This document shows positions 34,116-55,700 of a stretch of DNA of 64,000 nt, in pieces. Positions within the stretch are counted from its first letter, which is position 1. Every line of letters starts with the position of its first letter. The notes under the pieces are model-generated. The model did no database searches. It had not been told where the DNA came from and worked only from the letters and a program-made list of their open reading frames with translations. Source of the stretch: Pipra filicauda (lineage: Eukaryota; Chordata; Aves; Passeriformes; Pipridae); the NCBI RefSeq assembly GCF_003945595.2, contig NW_024104897.1, forward strand, positions 1-64,000, given 5' to 3'. The position numbers and the translations under genes were made by a program.

Positions 34116-36820
34116 CCGCCTCCCTCTCTGTGTCTGCGGCAGCCTGACCCCAAACCCCTTCCCTGAGCCCTGGGATCAGGGAGAAATCCCTACATTTTTA
34201 GTTCCTAACAGCAGCCACGTGTTGTCCTGCTTCTCTCCGAGGCGTTAACCAGCACTCCCATGTCCATCCCAGGCGATCCAGCTTCTCCCAAGGAGCCAAA
34301 TCCAGGCCATGGGAATGGGGTGATGTGTCCTCCCTCCTCAGGCTCCACGTAAACACCCCTGTGTGGCATTTTAACAAAGCCCTGGTGTCAGACTTTCCCT
34401 TCCCAGCCTGCTCCCTCCCTTTGGATCCCTCCAGCCACAGAGACTCCTCCGTGTGCTCCGACTTCCCTGGAGAAAGGGAAACAACTCCGGCACTGCTGGG
34501 ATTGAAGGTCTGGCCTGGCTGGATAAATCTCCCCTGCAACAATGGGACCTTTGGCTCCTGCTCAGGGTTGAGTCCTCCAAGTGCTCCTTATCTCCCAGCC
34601 AAGCTCTGGGGTCAGGTGATGGAGCTCGTTAAGTTCTGCATTTGTTTAATTACACCACAGGCTTTAGCAGCATTCCCTGCCTGCCTCCCCCTTCCTTTTT
34701 CCACCTCTGCAGGAATATTTTTGTCCCCAGCTGTGCCACGGCCCCTGTGAGGACAATGGGATGGAAGGTGGTTCTGGGGGGGAGCGTCGCACTCCGATTT
34801 TGGGCTTTTTTTGCCCCAAAAATGGGTGTCTGGGGCCGTCACGTGTTCCAGCCCCTGCCCCGTGGCAGCACAGGGAGGCTGAAAAAATTACAAAAAACTA
34901 AAACAAAACAGGGAGGAGCAAGATAAAAGCAACGAGCAGAGAGAGGAGGGAAAAAAAAGGTCTGAGCCTCGCTGGCGGCGTGGGTGGGTGAACGGCCTGG
35001 CAGGGCTGGAAAGACCCAGCAAAGGCCACCCTGGAAACCCTCCCTGCTGCCTTCCCGGGATATTTTGGTGGCAGTTGAGCTGGTGGCAGCTCCAGCAGCC
35101 ACGGGGATGTGTCTCTGGCCGCCCCAGAGTGACTCATAACTTCTGTGCCTCGCCGGGGAGGCAGCACAGGAATAGTTACACACCAGCGACGCGGAGGGAG
35201 TGGCTGCCGAAATATTTCAGGGCTGTGCTAAGCAACTAAAAATACACGTCAAACCCTCCTCCTCCTCCTCCTCCTCCTCCTTTTTCCTTTTTAAATCTGT
35301 TTTCTTTCTCTCTTTCTGGTGTGGTGTTTTTTGTTGGTTTTTTTGTTGGTTGTTTTTTTTTTTTTTTTAATTCTTGGTTTTGATTGTCGGAGGCCCCCGT
35401 GGGCCCCTCGGGGGTTCTTCAGGGACTGGCGCAGGTTCGGGGGCAGGCGTTGGCATCTGGTGACTTCTTGTTTTCCCGGCTTGGTTCCTCTCTCCCTGCC
35501 TGTGGCAGTGACTAAGAGGCAGCTTCCCCTGCGTGCCCGGTGCCCGCCGTGCAAATCCCGGGGTGCAAACCCTCTCCTGCCTCTTCCCTTTTCCATGGGG
35601 GGCCGGCTTGGTGCGTGGATCCATCCCTGGGAGCTCGTGGGTGTCTTGCTTTGGGTCCAGCCCGTGTCCTCAAAGCCGTGGGTGTCAATCACTTCGTGGT
35701 TTGGGTGTCTTGGCTCCTGGCAGAGCAGGATCAGGTGCCACCGTGGAGCTGGTGGCATGCAGGGAAGGGTCCCGTTGGTGCCGTGGAAACGGGGGGAGCA
35801 GGAGCTGCGTGAGGATGCTCCGGTGACCCTGCTCGAGGCTCGCGGTCCGGCGGCGGCGTGGGCTCATCCCAAATCCTCACCGCCCGCTCCGGGGTAAATA
35901 TAGCCCGGCTGGCAGGTGGCAAAGACACGGCGTGACTCAGTGGGTGCTCCGACGCCTCCGGGAATAGCAGCTCCGGCCACCCGGCCGTGGTGAGGCTGGC
36001 ACTGCCACCAGCTCCATGCACGGGGACGTCCCCACGGCAGGCGGAAGGGGCCACTGAATCATGCCCCTCATTAAACGCTCATTAAGCAAATGAAGCTGCC
36101 AGGCTCGCTGCGGGCACGGGGCTGCCACAGGCGAGACATCCCACGGGCCCTCTGGCTTGGGGACGAGGGATGTGTGGGATGAGCAGCAGTGGTGACAGGC
36201 TGGGAGAATGTGTGGGGACACAGCGGGACGAGCCTCGGGGTGCTGGGACCCTTGTGGGGAGGGGTGGTGGGGTTTTGCTGGTCGGGCCCAGCCAGAGCAC
36301 GGCTCGTGGCTCACATCCCTGGCCAGGGGCCAGCCGCTCTTCCCGGGAGGCCCCGGGGCCGGCTCGTTCCTCCCTGGAACTGATTAAAGCACCTACAGCC
36401 AAAGCTGGTTCTTGTTGTCCCACTGCTGTGGTGGGGGAGCACTGTGGGTACCCCGGTGCAGCTCTGTGCCCACCGATGCCCACCGGGGCTGGGGGTCCCT
36501 GTGTGGGGCCAGGACGGGGGGAAGGGGAGCTGTTCCCCCCCCTGCCTGGTCCCCGTCCCTCGCTGGCTGGGTTGGGTCAGGATGGAAAGTCTGAACCTGC
36601 CGGTCCGGCCGCCGCCGCGCCCCTAATGACGGGTTTGGAGCGGAAACCCGGACGGCGGCTTCACCTGGGAGCTGCTCCCCGGCCCTGCCCCAGCCCCCCG
36701 GGGCACCGGCCCTGGCACCTGCCCCCCCCCATGGGGCAGTGGGGACAGCAGGGGGACACAGGGCTCGGTCTGCTCCGCTTTATCTGAGATTTAATCACTG
36801 CGTGTATTTGGGATTTTAAT
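34116..36820. other. LSM4-JUND intergenic DNA with two AP-1 sites
   Basis: No coding exon was recognised. Perfect TGACTCA AP-1 heptamers occur at 35130-35136 and 35933-35939. A (CCT)n run lies near 35253-35280, and T-rich tracts near 35326-35370. The stretch near 36060-36095 has two CATTAA motifs in an AT-rich pocket. Nothing else distinctive was seen. Confidence 0.5.
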
Positions 36821-36989
36821 CAACTGTGTTTATTTGGGATTTAATGAACTGCAGCTGTTGGGGGAGGGTGGATCCCAGGCATTCCCACTCGTGCCTCAGT
36901 TTCCCCAGTGCCAGCGCTGTGTGTCCCGGCCCCAGGGGCTGCCCCAGCCCTGTCCTGGGTGTCACCTGTGTACCCTGCGGCCTCCCTGA

Positions 36990-37300
36990 AACCAGGGCTG
37001 AGCTGTGCCCTCTGCCATTCCCTGTGCCCTGTGCCGTGTCCTGTGTTGTGTCCTGTACCATTCCCTGTGCCCTGTGCCGTGTCCTGTGCCCTGCGCCATG
37101 TCCTGTGCCCTGCGCCATTCCCTGTGCCCTGTGCCATATCCTGTGTTGTGTCCTGTGCCATTCCCTGTGCCTTGTGCCATGTCCCGTGCCCTGTGCCATT
37201 CCCTGTGCCCTGTGCCATGTCCTGTGCCATGCCCTGTGTCCTGTGCCATTCCCTGTGCTCTGTGCCATGTCCCGTGCCCCACACCATGGTGTCCCCACAC
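36990..37300. repeat. CCTGTGCC-type minisatellite upstream of JUND
   Basis: Alternating CATTCCCTGTGCCCTGTGCC and GTGTCCTGTGCC variants run for about 300 bp with a basic period of 10-12 bp, merging into CACACC/CCATGG-rich sequence after 37270. The long Cys/Pro- and His/Gly-rich open frames here come from the array. Confidence 0.9.
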
Positions 37301-37499
37301 CCCGTGCCGTGCCCCACGCCATGGCCGCACTATCCCCACACCCAGTCCCACGCCGTGCCCGTGGGCAGCAAACAGGACGGGCGCACCATGACAGAGGCTC
37401 TTTGCACCAGGAGCACCGCGGGCAGGGTGTCAGCGCGGCCCCGCCACCGGGTCCCCTCGGGGGGCCCCCCGGCACTGACACCCCCTGATTTATCGCCCT

Positions 37500-37810
37500 C
37501 GTTAGCGCAGGCCTGGAACCATCTGGCAGCAATTAGGCCGCAGCTCGGCGTCACCCGCCCCGGCGGCCCCGCGGCCTCGCCGTGCGCCGCGTTCGCCGAG
37601 ACCCTCGGCCTGCGGCGCGGGGGCCGCATCCTGCCCACACGAGGGGGGGTTATCGGCGGCCATCGGCGCCGGCTCCCCCCGCGCCGGTGACGTCAAGCGC
37701 TGACGCTGATCCACCCCCTCAGCCGCCCGCGGGCTTGGCCGGCCGTGACGTCTGAGGCCTCCACCGCCGCCGCCGCCGCTTAACTCCTTCCCCGGTGACG
37801 GTTGAGCGGG
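37500..37810. promoter_or_regulatory. CpG-rich block with a full CRE, 1.6 kb upstream of JUND
   Basis: This block has dense CpG, a palindromic CRE TGACGTCA at 37688-37695 and a CRE-like TGACGTCT at 37746-37753, plus a (CCG)n run near 37760-37778. It resembles a small CpG island and could be a JUND enhancer or the promoter of a non-coding transcript. No open gene structure supports a protein product. Confidence 0.45.
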
Positions 37811-38214
37811 GCCTCAAGGGGCTCACGGTGGAGCCAAGGGGTTGGGCCTGGCTTGAGTGACCCCCTCGGTGGTGGTGTGACCCCCCCTGGTAAACTGGAG
37901 TTGGCTGCCTGCCGTGCGGTGGCAAACCGACCCGCCGGGATGCACCGGTGTCACCGGGATGCGCCGGTGACAAACATCGGGGCGGTGACACAGGACGGGC
38001 TGTGATGAGGGAAGTGTGGGGACACGCGGGGACAGTGGTTCTGTCCCACCGGGGCACGGCCTGGGCAGGCCCTGCTGTGCCTGGTGCCGGTGGCCTGTCC
38101 CAGTTTGACCCACGTGGGTGGTGGCCTGGCCGTCCCCAGAGGGTGCCATGAGGCCCCACGGCCCAGTGTGTCTGTTTATTTCTTTGTTGTGCCCTTTTAC
38201 AGCCGGGGCCTGAC

Positions 38215-38905
38215 CCGGTGCCAGTACCCGGTGCTGGTTCTGGTGCCAGTGACTGTGCCCAGTATCGCTCCTGGTGCCGGTGACTGCCCAGTGCCAGTGC
38301 TCAGTGGCTGGTTCCCGTGCCCTGTGGACGGTGCTCAGCTCCCGGTGCCGGTTCCCATTCCCATGCCCGGTCCGGTTTCCAGAGGGAGTCCCGGTTTCCA
38401 GTGGCCGGTGGCCGATTCCCATGCCCCAGTCCCGGTTCCCACTGGCTGGCAGCCTGTTCCCGTGCCCGGTTCTCATTCTCATGCCTGGTGACCGGTGCCC
38501 TGTGGCTGGATCCTGTTCCTTGTGCCCGGTCCTGTGCCCCGTGCCTGGGTCCTGGTGCCGGTTCCCGGTCCCTGTGCACGGTTCCCATTCCCTGGTCCTC
38601 GCGGCTGGTTCCCATTCTCCGGTGCCGGTTGGCACTCCCGGTTCCCGTTCCCGGTGCCAGTTCCCACCCCTCCCTTTGTGCTCATCAGTCCAGGCAGTTT
38701 GCAGTCCCGGTTCCCGGTGCCCATTCCCGCTGCCCGTTCTCGCCCATCCCTTTGTGCCCATCAGCCCCGGCGGTTTGCAGTCCCGGTTCCCGGTACCCAT
38801 TCCCGGTACCCGTTCCCGCCCCTCCCTTTGCGCCCAGCAGTCCCGGTGCCGGTTGGCAGTCCCGGTGCCGGTTGGCGTTCCCGGTGCCCGTTCCCGCCCC
38901 TCCCT
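38215..38905. repeat. GGTTCCCGTGCCC-type minisatellite upstream of JUND
   Basis: Degenerate units of CCCGGTGCCGGTTCCCATTC recur for nearly 700 bp. Within it a ~60-bp higher-order unit containing CCCTCCCTTTGTGCCCATCA repeats near 38668, 38743, 38818 and 38898. The array stops about 60 bp short of the JUND promoter CRE. Confidence 0.9.
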
Positions 38906-38964
38906 TTGTGCCCGTCAGTCCCGGCGGGGGCGTGGGGGGGTGTGCACGTGACCGCCCCTCCCCC

Positions 38965-40312
<1,348 letters not shown>

Positions 40313-40339
40313 CCGGGGGGGCCCGAGCCCGGGAACGGA

Positions 40340-40615
40340 CTTGGAGGGGTCCCGGGCACGGACCGAGGGGAACTTGGGGAGCGCCCGCCCTGCCCCGGGC
40401 ACGGACCGAGGGGAACTTGGGGAGCCGCCCGTGCGCGCCGGGCACAGACTGAGGGGAGCGGGGGGAGAGCCCATCCCGCCCCGGGAACGGACCGAGGGGT
40501 TCCGGGCACGGAGCGGGGGGAGCGCCCGCCATGCCCCGGGCGCGGACTGAGGGATGCCGGGCATGGACGGAGGGGTCCCGAGGGGAGGAAGAGGAGCGAT
40601 AATCAGCCCCCTCAG
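40340..40615. repeat. ~44-bp minisatellite within the JUND 3'UTR
   Basis: Units contain GGGCACGGACCGAGGGGAAC then TTGGGGAGCGCCCGCC. Two near-perfect copies (from about 40355 and 40398) are followed by degenerate ones to about 40615. It starts 28 bp after the stop codon and, if the poly(A) site at about 40800 is right, makes up most of the 3'UTR. Confidence 0.85.
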
Positions 40616-40779
40616 CTCCCTGAGGGGTCCGAGCGGAGGTCCGGGACCGGCTCCGGGCGGTGGGCACCGAGCACCCCCCGCGCACGGGCTGCGGGGAGGG
40701 AGAAGCCGGGGGTTCCCCTCACGGACTGAGGGGGGACCTGGGCCTTCCCCCCGCGCCCCACACATTCCAGTCAGGCCCC

Positions 40780-40785
40780 AGTAAA
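40780..40785 (+). terminator. Candidate JUND poly(A) signal (AGTAAA variant)
   Basis: No AATAAA occurs soon after JUND. AGTAAA at 40780 is followed by GAATTTGGCTTCTCGCTGTT, a U/GU-rich stretch near 40800-40823, giving a 3'UTR of about 490 nt. Confidence 0.5.
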
Positions 40786-40824
40786 GCCCCGCGACACGGA
40801 GAATTTGGCTTCTCGCTGTTTGCT

Positions 40825-41985
40825 GCGCCGGCGGGGGACGGGAAGGGAAAGGAAGGGAAGGGGCGGCGCGGGCAGGAAGCGGCGCGGCCGGGGGCCATCT
40901 TGGGGCGGGGGGGGGAGCGGCGACGGAGGGGTTTTGGGAGGTTTTGGGGGGTTTTTCGGGGTGAGAGGAGTCGGGGGAAGGGGAAGAGCGGTGCTGGAGA
41001 AGGGGCTCTGGGAAGGGGGGGGATTAGAGGGTCTATGGGGTTGTGGGGTGGGGGCGTTTTAGGGTTGCTGGGAAGCGCGGGGGATGGTGGGGGGGGAGTT
41101 CTGTCGGGCGATAGTGGAGGGTTTGGATGTTGAAGGGGGGTGTTGTGGGGTTACTGGGGCTCGCTTGAGGGGGTTGGGATTACTGGGAGTGCCGGGGCGG
41201 GAAAATCTCGTCTGGTAGTAGTGTATCTGGATTTGGATGTTGGGGGGCGCTCCCTGGAGGGGTGTACTGAGGCTCCTCTGAGAGGTTTTGGGGTTACTGG
41301 GTCTCTCTCGGGGGGATGTGCTTTTACTGGGGATCCCCGTGGGTGAGGGGAACCTGCTGCCGGTCCTGGCTGTGGCTCTGCCCTGTCAGACCCCTGGTTC
41401 CTCTGCGTTGGGGGGTTCACTGACACCGACACCCCCCTGTCCCGGCCCCTCGGGGTCACCCCGTGGCACCCAGCGAGGCTGGGCCTCCGCTGCTCCTCCC
41501 CAGACTTCGGGAACTGGCCTTGACTTCCCGGCACTGCCATCGCTCCTCCTCTGCCTCCCCCACCTGTGGGGCCCTATCCCGGCTCCATCCAGGGAGCAGC
41601 ACCCGAGAAACCAACCCTCTGCTCCTGGAGTGTTTGGGGACGGTACCGGAGGCAGCTTTGGCCTGTTCCAGCACTGGGATCACCCCGCTCTTGGGGAGCC
41701 TGGCACGGGGGGGGCCCTGCTGTGGGTGATGGGAGGAGTGTGAGCTCCTTTGGGACCCTGCCGTGGGTGGCTCCCTGGGGACCCCGTGCTCGGTGCCAGC
41801 CGGCTGCGGTTTGGCGGAGGAAGCGCCTTCCCCGCCGCGCGGAAGCGGCCCCGGCGTGGTTGAGCTGCGCCCCGGATGCGCTGCTCCAGCACCAAGACGC
41901 TGCCACCTGTCTCCCTGTGGCAGGGCCAGCAACAGCCCCGTGGCTCTGGTGTCCCTGTGTCACCACAGCCCTGCGTGCCCAAGTT
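40825..41985. other. JUND to mucin-like gene, intergenic
   Basis: G-rich on the plus strand from 40890 to 41130 with many GGGG runs (potential quadruplexes), then ordinary GC-rich DNA. No splice-bounded coding exon or recognised protein was found. Confidence 0.45.
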
Positions 41986-41989
41986 GCTG

Positions 41990-42350
41990 TGTCCCAACAT
42001 CTCCAAGTCCCTGCATCTTGATGTTCCCAGATGCCTGTGTTCCCAAGACCCCACGGCCCTCGTCCTCAAGTCCCTGCATCCTGACATCCCCAGATCCCAT
42101 TTTCCCGAAGTCCTTGCATTCTGATGTCCCTTTGTCCCTTGATCCCTTTGTCCCCAAAGCCCCACATGCTGCTCTCTCTGTGTGTCTCCAGATCCCTCTG
42201 TCTCTCAGACCCCACATCCCAATGACCCACATTCCCAGATCCCTTTGTCCCCAAATCCCCACATACTGCTGTCCATGTGTCCCCAGAGCCCTTTGTCCCC
42301 CAAGTCCCCACATCTCGACATCCCCACCTTCCCAGATCCACTTGTTTCCC
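41990..42350. repeat. Degenerate CCCCA/CATC minisatellite
   Basis: Variants of CCCCAAGTCCCTGCATCTTG and CCCAGATCCCTTTGTCCCCA recur with a period near 30-35 bp over about 350 bp. It lies directly upstream of the mucin-like gene. Confidence 0.8.
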
Positions 42351-42580
42351 CCCCCCCCCAAGACCTCGGGATGCTGGCAGGGCTGGCTCCCGGTGCCTGG
42401 GGTGGGCGGGTGGGGGTCTCACGGCCCCGGGGTGGGAGGTGCGCGGGGGAAAACTGATGCCCGGGGCCGGGGGCTCCTCCCGGTGCCCGCAGGGTCCCGG
42501 TGCTGCGGCGCCGCCCGGTACCGACAGAGGGCGCCGCGGGCGGGGTCGCCCCCGCCTCCCCCGGGGCGGATGAAGGCGGC

Positions 42581-42668
42581 GGGACCGGCATCGGGACCGG
42601 CATCGGGACCGGCATCGGGACCGGCATCGGGACCGGGAGCGGGACCGGGAGCGGGACCGGGAGCGGGC
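42581..42668. repeat. 12-bp array encoding a possible N-terminal extension of the mucin-like gene
   Basis: Four GGGACCGGCATC units are followed by GGGACCGGGAGC units. The array is in frame with the mucin-like gene: an upstream ATG at 42570 would add 34 residues, almost all repeats of Gly-Pro-Ala-Ser and Gly-Pro-Gly-Ala, ahead of the signal peptide. The downstream ATG at 42672 gives a normal signal peptide and is preferred. Confidence 0.8.
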
Positions 42669-42671
42669 GGG

Positions 42672-45275
42672 ATGCTCCCGGGAGCGCTCTGCCTGCTCTG
42701 CTGCGCCGCTGCCCTGCTCGCTGCTGCAGGTACCGGCACTGGGGGGGGGTCCGGGGGCGTCCCGGGGGCACTCGGGATCTGCAGCACTGGGGGGTGGGTC
42801 TGTGGCCTCCCCCCGCCCAGTCCCGGGTACCGGGAGGGGGGGTCAAGGTGCTCGAGGGCACTAGGAAAGTTCAGGGAGGTGACCATGTGCTCCCCTGAGC
42901 TCTGCACTGGCGGCTCAGTGGGGAACTGGGGGGGTTCCTGTGGTCCCCCTCCAGGGCCTCATGGCACAGGGAGGGGCTGCACCTGCTTCCCGGAGGTGCC
43001 AGGCTGGAGGGGAGCACCCGGACACTGCCCAGGACCCTGCACTGCTGTGGGCCCCCCATTTCCAGCCCGGGCCCCCAGCACCACCCCCCTGCACCCCAAG
43101 GTGCTTCAGCTCACCCTTCCCGGCATAGGGTGCTTGGCCCTGGGTTCAACCATCCTGGTGTGAGGCAGCAGCTGGGTGGGAACAGCCCGTCCTGGTGGGC
43201 GCAGCAGCCGTGGGGACCCCCAGCCCGCGGCCACGCTGTGCCCCTGGGTGTTGGCGCTGGGTGCTGGCTCTGCCACGAGGCATTTTGCTCCAGTGTCCCC
43301 CTGGGGCCAGGCTGGACCTGCTCCTCCTCTTGTGCAAACAGGACTTGGGCAGATAAGGGCACTGCCCGGAAAACACCACCACGTCCCACGTGGCCCCAGT
43401 GGAGTCCCCATCACGCCCGGCCCTGAGGGTGTCTGGTGGGTGCCACGAGGGCTGGGCTGGCACATGTCCCTGTGCCGTGGCACTTACCTGCTGCTGCCAC
43501 GCTGCTCTGCTTGTGCAACAACCGGTTGGGAGGCTCTTTCTGACCCTGCATTTCTGGGAGCCCATATTGGCTAAATCCCAGTTTTCTGTGTGTGATGAAA
43601 AACACCTGGGAAACGATCCCTGTGGCACCGGGAGCCCAAGCAGGTGCTGCTGCCCTTCCTGGGGCCCTGCCTGCCCCTGCCAGGGCCCTGCTGTGTCCTT
43701 GCTGACCAGCTCTCTCCTCCAAGGTCTAGAGCCAGGACATGGCACCAATGTCTCCTCTGCAGTGGCTCTAAGCAGCTCAGAGACAGCCGTGTCGCCGAGT
43801 CCATCCAGGACACCGGGATCAGCAGCACCTCCTGTATCTCCATCCAACACCACCATGGCACTGACTCCATCCAGGACACTGGGATCAACACCACTTCCAG
43901 TATCTCCATCCAACACCACCACACCAACTCCATCCAGGACACTGGAATCAACACCACTTCCAGCATCTCCATCTAACATCACCATGAAACCATCTTCATC
44001 CGGGACAATGGGATCAACACCACTTCCAGCATCTCCATCCAACACCACCACACCAAGTCCATCCAAGACATTGGGATCAGCAGCACCTCCAGCATCTCCA
44101 TCCAACACCACCACACTGACTCCATCCAGGACACTGGGATCAACAGCACCTCCAGCATCTCCATCCAACACTACCACACTGACTCCATCCAGGACACTGG
44201 GATCAACAGCACCTCCAGCATCTCCATCCAACACTACCACGGCACTGATTCCATCCAACACATCGGGATCAGCAGCACCTCCAGTATCTCCATCCAACAC
44301 CACCATGGAACCATCTTCACCCAGGACACTGGCACCAGCAGCACCTCCATCCAACATGTCCACGGCACCGACTCCATCCCACCCAAGTGTGCCCAGATCC
44401 ACGGGGCATCCCTCCAACTCGACAGCAGTGCCAGCCCCATCCTCACCCAGGCCCTCTGGGCCCGCTCCTGCTCCCAACTCCACCACATCCACTGTGAGCC
44501 CTGGGCCCAACAGCACCTTGGCCACCAGCTCCAGAACAACACTGGCCACCGGCATCGTGGCTGGCAGCTCAGGTGAGAGCCAGGCTGGGGGGCACTGGGC
44601 ACGCAGGTGACCTGGGTATGGGCACGGCAGCAGCCCTGGGGTCCCCTAAGACCCCCCACTTGGGACTGTGCTCAGAGGGGGGCTCAGGGGTGCAGGTGAG
44701 CCCAAAGCCCCCCTGACTGCTCCAGCCTTCTTGGGGGGTGTTGAAGGCTCCCCTTTTCTCCTCCACCTCTGTGTCACAGGACCTCAGCTGGGGGGGGGTG
44801 GGAGGGCCCCAGGCTGGTCCCCCATGGGTGGAGGTGACACAGGAACTGGATGCCAGGTTTCTGATGTATGGGATGGTGGAGGGGGAGAACTGGAGCCAGT
44901 CTTGAGCCCCCTCTCACCCCGAGCCCCTCCGCGGTGCACAAGGCTTGGCAGTGCTGGGGAGGGTAACGGGGTGCCCGTCTCGCCCCCACAGAGCAGCAGC
45001 TGAGCTCTGGCGTGGTCGTCATCATCTGCCTCTTCGTCTGTGTGCTGGTGGGGGGCACAGCGGTGCTGCTGGTGCGGCTGTGCCGGCGCAGGACCCCCCG
45101 CGGGACCCCCCCCTTCCACCACCTGGACGAGGTGCCCATGGTGAGTGGGGGGGCCAGGGCTGGTGAGGGGGGGACTTGGAGGGGGCCAGGGTGTGGGTGC
45201 TCACTGCACTGTCTCTCTCTTCCCTAGAGCAAGGTGATGGAGGAGTCCCCTGTCACCCACCCCACACCCAGGTGA
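42672..45275 (+). CDS. Unrecognised mucin-like type I membrane protein (4 exons, 367 aa)
   Basis: I do not recognise the family. Exons: 42672-42729 (signal peptide, MLPGALCLLCCAAALLAA), 43724-44572 (ectodomain), 44992-45140 (transmembrane) and 45228-45275 (tail). Phases 1, 1 and 0 match and all junctions are GT/AG. Residues 21-302 are almost entirely Ser/Thr/Pro, built on about eight 21-22 residue repeats of the type TPSRTLGSTAPPASPSNTT, with N-X-S/T sequons in nearly every repeat, so dense O- and N-glycosylation is expected. Residues 310-330 form the membrane span (VVVIICLFVCVLVGGTAVLLV), followed by RLCRRR and a 31-residue tail containing TPPFHHLDEVPMSKVMEES. A poly(A) signal follows at 45320. 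No counterpart is known to me between JUND and PDE4C in mammals, where IQCN lies. Sialomucins of blood or endothelial cells have this architecture, but that role is a guess. Confidence 0.75.
43785..44350 (+). repeat. 63-66 bp coding minisatellite in the mucin-like exon 2
   Basis: About eight units carry CCATCCAGGACACTGGGATC, then AACAGCACCTCCAGCATCTC and CATCCAACACCACCAC. All keep the frame; most length changes are of one codon. The two units starting near 44110 and 44173 are almost identical, so copy number may vary between individuals. Confidence 0.9.
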
Positions 45276-45319
45276 CCCCCCCCCACACCGCGGCCCCCCC
45301 GGGGCTCCCCGCGCTGCTG

Positions 45320-45325
45320 AATAAA
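45320..45325 (+). terminator. Poly(A) signal of the mucin-like gene
   Basis: AATAAA lies 45 nt after the stop codon, followed by GCTGCTGCTCAGCTCTGGTT and TCCCGTCTG, giving a very short 3'UTR of about 65-70 nt. Confidence 0.8.
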
Positions 45326-45339
45326 GAAGCTGCTGCTCA

Positions 45340-46119
45340 GCTCTGGTTTCCCGTCTGCCATGTGCCCTGCCCGGGGAAAACCCCCGCTCCCGGGGGAGGG
45401 CCCAACCGCTTTCGGGGGTCCCCCGCTCCGGGCTTGAGGCCCCGGGGTGTTCCCAGGCCGGCGGGATGGGTGCGGGGCGGTGGTGCCCGGGGTGGGGGGG
45501 CCGCGCAGCCCCCCCGACGAGGTGGGATGGGAGGGAGCGAGCGGCCAGGCACGCACGTCGCCTTCCTTCTGCTCCGCTGCACTCGGCCGAGGCCGCGGCT
45601 GGCGGCGACGACCGGGCACCGGTAAGGGGCTGCGGGCCAGGGCGGGGGGCTGGCGGCAGCGGGGACCCCCGTGCCGGGGCTCGGCATCCCCTGGGAATTG
45701 GGATGAGGCTGCTCCCGGTGCCAGCCGGGGCGTGGAGGGGCTCAGTCCTGGCGTCTCTGCGGGTGCACCGCTGTGCCCCAGTTCCTCACGGGGGTGGGTG
45801 CCCGTGGTGGATCATTAAGGTGGCATCGGTGGATTCACAGCTTGGTGGGTGCTACGGGCTGGGGGACACCCCCGTGGCCTCAGGCCCGATGTCCCTGTCC
45901 TCATCCAGCCGGTGGGAGCACCGGGAGTGGGAAGGAGGGGCCCCGAAACCCGAGGTGGGGGCCAAGATCAGGCGCCCGTAAATCACGGAAGCGGGGGGAC
46001 GAACCCACGTGTCCCGGTCCCGGGGTGTCCCCGGGGTATCCCCAGCCCCGGGGGGGGTGGTCCCCACCCCCGAGCCCTCACCGGCCGCAGCTCCCGGAGC
46101 TCCCCCCGCAGGGACGGCG
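45340..46119 (+). promoter_or_regulatory. Probable PDE4C upstream promoter region
   Basis: This is GC- and CpG-rich DNA between the mucin-like poly(A) site and the first PDE4C coding exon. The ATG exon is immediately preceded by TCCCCCCGCAG, a plausible splice acceptor ending at 46110, so a non-coding 5' exon may lie in this interval. A possible donor CACCG|GTAAGG occurs near 45622. No TATA box was seen. Confidence 0.4.
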
Positions 46120-54945
<8,826 letters not shown>

Positions 54946-55700
54946 CGGCACCAGCCCGTGGGTCCCCTCGCTGCCACGGGGACGTGGGACTGGGCTCTGG
55001 CCCTGGCCGGTGTTGGGGACAGTGGGGAGCTGGCAGTGGCACCACACAGGGCGTGGAGGGCCCCAAATCATGTCCCCGTGCGGGGTCTGGGCAGGTCCTG
55101 ATGGACAGGAAGGCGCTGCTCGCCCTCTCCCATCTCCCACCAGCTGCTGGGAAAGGTCCCTGTCCCTTCAGGCAAGGCTTGGGGACACTGTGCTCTGGCC
55201 CCAGCCCAGCCCTGAGGACATCACACCCCACAGGGCTCCAGGAAGGAGTTCCCTGCAGGGCTGGGGCACAGCCAAAAGCATTCCAGCACTTTTCCAGGTG
55301 GCCCCTCGCAGGACAGCAGCCCCACGGTGGGACGGGGAGGTGGGTGAAGGGTGCTGGTGACACCCCCAGCACAAGGGACCCCCAGGCACCGGCGCACGGC
55401 ACGGGCACGAGTCAGGGGTTTATTTATTTGGGGACAGGTTCACTTTTTAAAGCCTTTTGTAGCTCACTTTTTACTCCGAGCCTCTCCGAGGCCGCACTCA
55501 CGTGGATATTTGGGGCGGAAAGACACGTTTTTCGGGGTGGAAAGTCGTGTTTCTGCTCCATGATCACTGAAAATGCTGCGTTTTTACTTCACACTTCGGG
55601 CCCCGGCAGGTGCTGTGACTCCCCCACCCCCGTGTCTCCCTCATCCTGCCCGGGGACAGCCCCCCAGGATCCTTCTGGGTTTTCCTTCACCTTTTCAGAG

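Noticed and set aside
36826..37690. 220-260 codon Cys/Pro-rich and Gly/His-rich open frames upstream of JUND
   Set aside because: They come from the CCTGTGCC array and flanking GC-rich DNA; the repeats change register and there is no signal or domain.
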